Source of the DNA: Caryophanales bacterium UBA6356
GTDB taxonomy: Bacteria; Bacillota_I; Bacilli_A; RFN20; CAG-826
Direction: 5' to 3'
DNA: 43,018 bases
Assembly: GCA_002440125.1 (NCBI GenBank)
Contig: DJRQ01000037.1
Coordinates: forward strand, 1 to 43,018
A program made the translations under genes and the position numbers. Below the pieces are notes generated by a model that worked only from the letters and a program-made list of their open reading frames with translations, had not been told where the DNA came from and did not search any database. Position 1 is the stretch's first letter; each line of letters starts with the position of its first letter. Shown piece by piece: positions 39,973-43,018 of the stretch.

Positions 39973-41379
39973 TCATTCACAAAAATATGTTTCGGCATTC
40001 TTAAAGCAAATGCCTTTTATGACTTCCGAAAGACTCTCTTTATCATATGGGATTTGGCCATTCTCAATGAGTTCTCCAAGGTAATTGCATAAGACGCGAC
40101 GGAAATATTCGTGTCGAGCGTAGCTTAAAAAGCTTCTTGAGTCTGTCACCATGCCAACAAAGGTAGATAGAAGGCCAACATTCGAAAGAACACTTAGTTG
40201 TTTTTCCATTCCTTCCTTGTTGTCATTGAACCACCAAGCAGCTCCAAGTTGCATCTTGCCTCTCGTTTTGCCATCTTGGAAGCAATACGCGAGAGCGGCC
40301 AATGCCATCCAATCGCCCGAATCCAAGGAATAGAGAATCGTCTTGGGGAGGGCGTCTTCCATATCGAGAATGGAAAGCATCTTCGAAAGATAGGGAATGA
40401 TCTCACCGTTATTGATGGCATCGAAACCCGTATCGGGACCAAGAAGACGAAACATCCGCTCGTTATTGTTTCTAGACGCCTTCAAGTGAAGTTGCATCGC
40501 AAAATTATATTTTTTATACAAGCGTGCTAAATCAAGAATCAAATTGCTTTTGAAATTGAGCCTTTCTTTAAGCTCTAATTCTTTATTTTGCACGGCTTTT
40601 GCAAAGATTTTTTCTTTTTCTTCAGCCGAAAGAGGCGAAAAATAAAGTTCTTCAATGGAATGGTCGGAAATAAAAGATCCGTTCTCCTTGAAGAAAGCCA
40701 AACGATTCTCTAGCGCTTGTAGCAAAGAAGGATAGGAATCGATGGAAACATTCGCTTTAGCGCCTAGTTCCTTGAGATAGAGAGAATATTCTTTTGAAGA
40801 GGAAATATTGGTTGCCTTATCGGGCCTAAAAGTCGGAGCGACTCTGATTTTATTCGTCTTGTCCTCCTTCAAAGCGTGATGATACCTTAGATCCTCCGAA
40901 GGGTCGTTGGTCGTAGCAAGAGCCACCACATTCGATTGCTTAAGCAAGGTGCGAACGCTAAGAGAGGGTAGTTTGGAATTAAGAAGATCGTAGAGTTCCC
41001 TATCGGCATACTCGAGAGGATTTTCTATGCCAAAATAACGTTTTAATTCCAAGAGAGACCACTCATAAAGAGGGTTCCCAACAGCAAAACGAAGCGTCTT
41101 CATCCACATAAGGAATTTCTCTTTCGGAGATTTATCGCCAGTGATGTAATCCTCGCTTACGCCATTGGCTCTCATTAAACGCCACTTATAATGGTCGCCA
41201 TGCTTATTCTCATCGATAAGCCAAAAAGAAGTGATGGAGTCAAATTTCTTATCCTCGAAAATCTCTTTGGCATCCAAATGATTATGGAAATCGAAGATAG
41301 GACACTTCTCAGCATAATTGTGATAGAGATTCTTTGCGTATTCGTTTGTTAGCAAAAAATCATCATCCATGTATTTCAT
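39973..41379 (-). CDS. uxaC: Glucuronate isomerase (uronate isomerase)
   Basis: This 468-residue cytosolic enzyme of the amidohydrolase fold converts D-glucuronate to D-fructuronate, and D-galacturonate to D-tagaturonate. The metal-binding FHNHLDAKEI has H32 and H34. The conserved WRLMRANGVSEDYITG segment and HLKASRNNN near residue 300 match the family. The length is normal. AAGGAG lies 7 bases before the ATG. It is the first gene of uxaC-eda-kdgK; a TTGTTA-N16-TACACT promoter lies about 40 bases upstream, with the palindrome ACAATTGT beside its -35. Its product would go to the mannonate branch through a reductase not in the window and then UxuA. Confidence 0.96.
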   Translation of the reverse strand: MKYMDDDFLLTNEYAKNLYHNYAEKCPIFDFHNHLDAKEIFEDKKFDSITSFWLIDENKHGDHYKWRLMRANGVSEDYITGDKSPKEKFLMWMKTLRFAVGNPLYEWSLLELKRYFGIENPLEYADRELYDLLNSKLPSLSVRTLLKQSNVVALATTNDPSEDLRYHHALKEDKTNKIRVAPTFRPDKATNISSSKEYSLYLKELGAKANVSIDSYPSLLQALENRLAFFKENGSFISDHSIEELYFSPLSAEEKEKIFAKAVQNKELELKERLNFKSNLILDLARLYKKYNFAMQLHLKASRNNNERMFRLLGPDTGFDAINNGEIIPYLSKMLSILDMEDALPKTILYSLDSGDWMALAALAYCFQDGKTRGKMQLGAAWWFNDNKEGMEKQLSVLSNVGLLSTFVGMVTDSRSFLSYARHEYFRRVLCNYLGELIENGQIPYDKESLSEVIKGICFKNAETYFCE

Positions 41380-41417
41380 TAGCTAACTCTCCTTTCATAG
41401 AATTCTCTTCCTATAAA

Positions 41418-41445
41418 AGTGTAAAAAGACGTCGCTACATAACAA
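41418..41445 (-). promoter_or_regulatory. Promoter of the uxaC-eda-kdgK operon
   Basis: On the minus strand a -35 TTGTTA (41440-41445) and a -10 TACACT (41418-41423) are separated by 16 bases. The 8-base palindrome ACAATTGT (41442-41449) overlaps the -35 and may be an operator. Confidence 0.5.
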
Positions 41446-41492
41446 TTGTAATTTTTCGTTAAAAGCATTGCATATTTTTTAAGTACCAAAGA

Positions 41493-42430
41493 ATGAAGCG
41501 CCTTTGCTGTGGAAAACCTCTTTTAAAGGAGAACAAATGCGGATGGCACGAAAACTGCGTCAAACGATTTTTTGGAACTTCTTCATTCTCAGATATCGAA
41601 ATCGGCGCAAAAGAACTCAAGACCATCGCCTCCGAAAGTGTTTGAAAAGGGTTCGCGATACCTGGCGTTCAAAAAAACTATCCTTGCATTTAAGTCGGGA
41701 ACGCCATCACTCGGAGCTTACCTTAATCGACTACCCAATTGGTTACATCTTAAAACCGCGGGTGAAAGATTTCTCACATTTGTCAGAGCGTGAACAGCTC
41801 GTCATGTCGATGGCGGACATGACTGGAATCCAAACAGTGCCTCGCGCCTTAATCAAAAAAGGAAATACATACGCCAATATCGCCAAGAGAATTAATCGCA
41901 TCATCAAAGGTAACGACGTTCAAAAAATATTCATGGAAGATTTTTGCCAGCTGGATATGCGATTAACGGCCGATAAATACAAAGGCTCCTATGAACGATG
42001 CGCAAAAATCATAAAAAGATATTCTTCTCAAGCGAGCCTAGATATTTCAGAGCTATTCCATCGATTTGTTTTTGTTTTTGTGATTGGAAATTCGAATATG
42101 CATCTAAAGAATTTCTCTCTCGTTGAGAGCGAAAAAGGCTACGTTCTATCAAAAGCATATGACCTTCTCCCTGTAAATCTTCTTATGCCTTCTGACAAGG
42201 AAGAATTTGCTTCAACGATGAATGGCAAAAAGACGCATATTCGTAAGAAAGACTTCTTAGCCTTTGCCAAGGAATTTGACATTCCAATAGCGGCGACACA
42301 AAAAATGATCTCTAATATGCTCTCTCGAAAGGAAGAATACATCGATATGATTAAAGATTCCTTTCTTCCTTTAGACGAAAAGAAGAGATTCATCGAGCTT
42401 CTTAACGTTCGTTTGAGGGTATTGGAATAG
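41493..42430 (+). pseudogene. Decayed HipA-like serine/threonine kinase gene (stop codon, frameshift and lost catalytic Asp)
   Basis: HipA-type kinases are toxins that phosphorylate tRNA synthetases. The C-terminal part is intact in one frame from about 41672 to 42430: KLSLHLS, YILKP, EDFCQL, MHLKNFSL and AYDLLPV. The matching N-terminus is in another frame from ATG 41493: MKRLCCGKPL, GWHENC, RFFGT, IGAKELKTIASESV, then TGA at 41643-41645, then KGFAIPGVQK. The frame changes at a seven-A run (41671-41677); one more A would restore PGVQKKLSLHLS. The usual catalytic Asp of the GNxDxH motif is Asn (AAT 42095-42097). The open frame from ATG 41504 therefore has a meaningless first 55 residues. No hipB or hipS partner is nearby. 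Most likely inactive; a sequencing error could explain one lesion but hardly all. Confidence 0.8.
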
Positions 42431-42441
42431 GTTTCTCTTAA

Positions 42442-42473
42442 TTTGCAATATATTAGGCGATTTTTTGCAATAT
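42442..42473 (+). promoter_or_regulatory. Direct repeat upstream of uxuA, AraC-type activator site candidate
   Basis: TTTGCAATAT occurs at 42442-42451 and again at 42464-42473, a 22-base period (two helical turns). The second copy ends 20 bases before a TATATT -10. Pairs of about 10 bases at this period next to a promoter are the usual layout for AraC-type activators. A similar TTGCATATTTTTT lies at 41468-41480, upstream of uxaC. Confidence 0.5.
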
Positions 42474-42493
42474 TTTTTCTTAACTCCAAAGAC

Positions 42494-42499
42494 TATATT
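42494..42499 (+). promoter_or_regulatory. -10 box of uxuA
   Basis: TATATT lies 25 bases before the uxuA ATG. The -35 position (about 42471-42476) has no match to TTGACA and overlaps the second repeat copy, as expected for an activator-dependent promoter. Confidence 0.45.
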
Positions 42500-42524
42500 T
42501 AGAAAGAAGGAAATGGAGGCAAGA

Positions 42525-43018
42525 ATGAAACTCTCTTTTAGATGGTATGGCGAAAACGATTCCATCAGTTTGAATAAAATTCGCCAAATCCCAAATATGT
42601 ACTCTATCGTCACAGCGCCTTATGACGTTAAAGCAGGCTCCGTTTGGAGGCTTTCTTCTTTGGAAAGACTCAAAAAAGACGCTGAGGAAATGAACCTAAA
42701 AATGGAAGTCATTGAATCCATTCCGGTCGTCGAAGAAATCAAATATGGCGCGCAAAACCGCGATGAATTCATCGATAACTACATTGAGAATATCCGCTTA
42801 TGCGCTAAGGTTGGCGTTCAATGCGTCTGCTATAACTTCATGCCCGTCTTCGATTGGCTACGCACCAACATGCACCATCAAAACAAAGATGGCAGCAATT
42901 CCTTAAGCTATTCTTACGAGGACTTCAAAAAAGTCGACCCTAATCACCTTCATCTTCCTGGTTGGGATGAATCCTATTCGCAAGAAGAGCTGGGGAAGCT
43001 TTTGACTATTTATAAAAA
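42525..43018 (+). CDS. uxuA: Mannonate dehydratase, 3' end outside window
   Basis: The first 164 codons of UxuA are present; the rest lies past the right edge. The enzyme dehydrates D-mannonate to 2-keto-3-deoxygluconate, the substrate of KdgK encoded nearby. The N-terminus MKLSFRWYGENDSISL and RQIPNMYSIVTAPYD match the family start. VIESIPVVEEIK (about 63-74) and YNFMPVFDW (about 107-115) are the strongest signatures. GGAGG lies 5 bases before the ATG. It has its own promoter with a direct repeat upstream and may head an operon with fructuronate reductase (inference). Confidence 0.95.
   Translation, partial: MKLSFRWYGENDSISLNKIRQIPNMYSIVTAPYDVKAGSVWRLSSLERLKKDAEEMNLKMEVIESIPVVEEIKYGAQNRDEFIDNYIENIRLCAKVGVQCVCYNFMPVFDWLRTNMHHQNKDGSNSLSYSYEDFKKVDPNHLHLPGWDESYSQEELGKLLTIYK

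Noticed and set aside
41643..41645. TGA read as Trp (mycoplasma code) to rescue the hipA frame
   Set aside because: oppA ends with TGA, oppF ends with an ATGA overlap, and Trp codons are TGG throughout, so TGA is a stop here; the frameshift would remain anyway.
41504..41670. The first 55 codons of the long open frame at 41504 as the N-terminus of the HipA-like protein
   Set aside because: The sequence is Arg/Lys-rich and unlike any HipA; another frame of the same DNA gives the expected N-terminal motifs, so this part is an out-of-frame artefact of the frameshift.

Overview
The window looks like chromosomal DNA from an anaerobic low-GC Firmicute, probably a gut- or rumen-type member of the Bacilli on or near the lineage leading to the Mollicutes. 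This is an inference. It rests on CIRCE operators (HrcA regulation), strong Shine-Dalgarno sites, many type II lipoprotein signal peptides with Ser-rich linkers, an Ami/Opp-type peptide transporter and a flavodiiron protein. TGA is used as a stop (oppA, oppF) and Trp is TGG, so the genetic code is standard and not the mycoplasma code. I see no rRNA, tRNA, CRISPR array or insertion sequence.

Left part (1-7270), housekeeping and stress: a truncated Cof-type HAD phosphatase; a family 2 glycosidase and an M24 peptidase that diverge from a shared promoter; a flavodiiron protein; a small heat-shock protein under two CIRCE operators; a small hypothetical protein; a YbaK/EbsC deacylase; and a small four-helix membrane protein.

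Middle part (7421-36681), about 29 kb that is almost entirely cell-surface protein. It encodes eleven predicted lipoproteins. Three are M6-family metalloproteases, one on one side of an opp operon and two on the other. The opp operon runs lipoprotein - oppA - oppB - oppC - oppD - oppF - DUF3899-like membrane protein - M6 protease. OppA, OppC, OppD and OppF are each far longer than their families because of inserted domains. The inferred job is surface proteolysis followed by peptide import. The other lipoproteins (LP502, LP621, LP623, LP272, LP750, LP797, LP846, named by length) are of unknown function; LP797 and LP846 are tandem paralogues. Methylglyoxal synthase (mgsA) sits between two lipoprotein groups.

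Right part (37015-43018), sugar-acid catabolism: a FucU-type mutarotase behind two LacI-type palindromes, an AraC-type regulator, and a uxaC-eda-kdgK operon on the minus strand. After a decayed hipA-like kinase gene comes the start of uxuA, which runs off the edge. Together these cover glucuronate to fructuronate, mannonate to KDG, KDG to KDPG, and KDPG to pyruvate plus glyceraldehyde-3-phosphate. The missing step, fructuronate reductase (uxuB), may lie just beyond the right edge.

Items most worth a second look: the enlarged Opp transporter with its ring of M6 lipoprotein proteases; the dual-CIRCE hsp20; the hipA pseudogene, whose true N-terminus lies in another frame behind a stop codon and an A-tract frameshift; several probably leaderless genes; and the operator-like repeats in front of fucU and uxuA.
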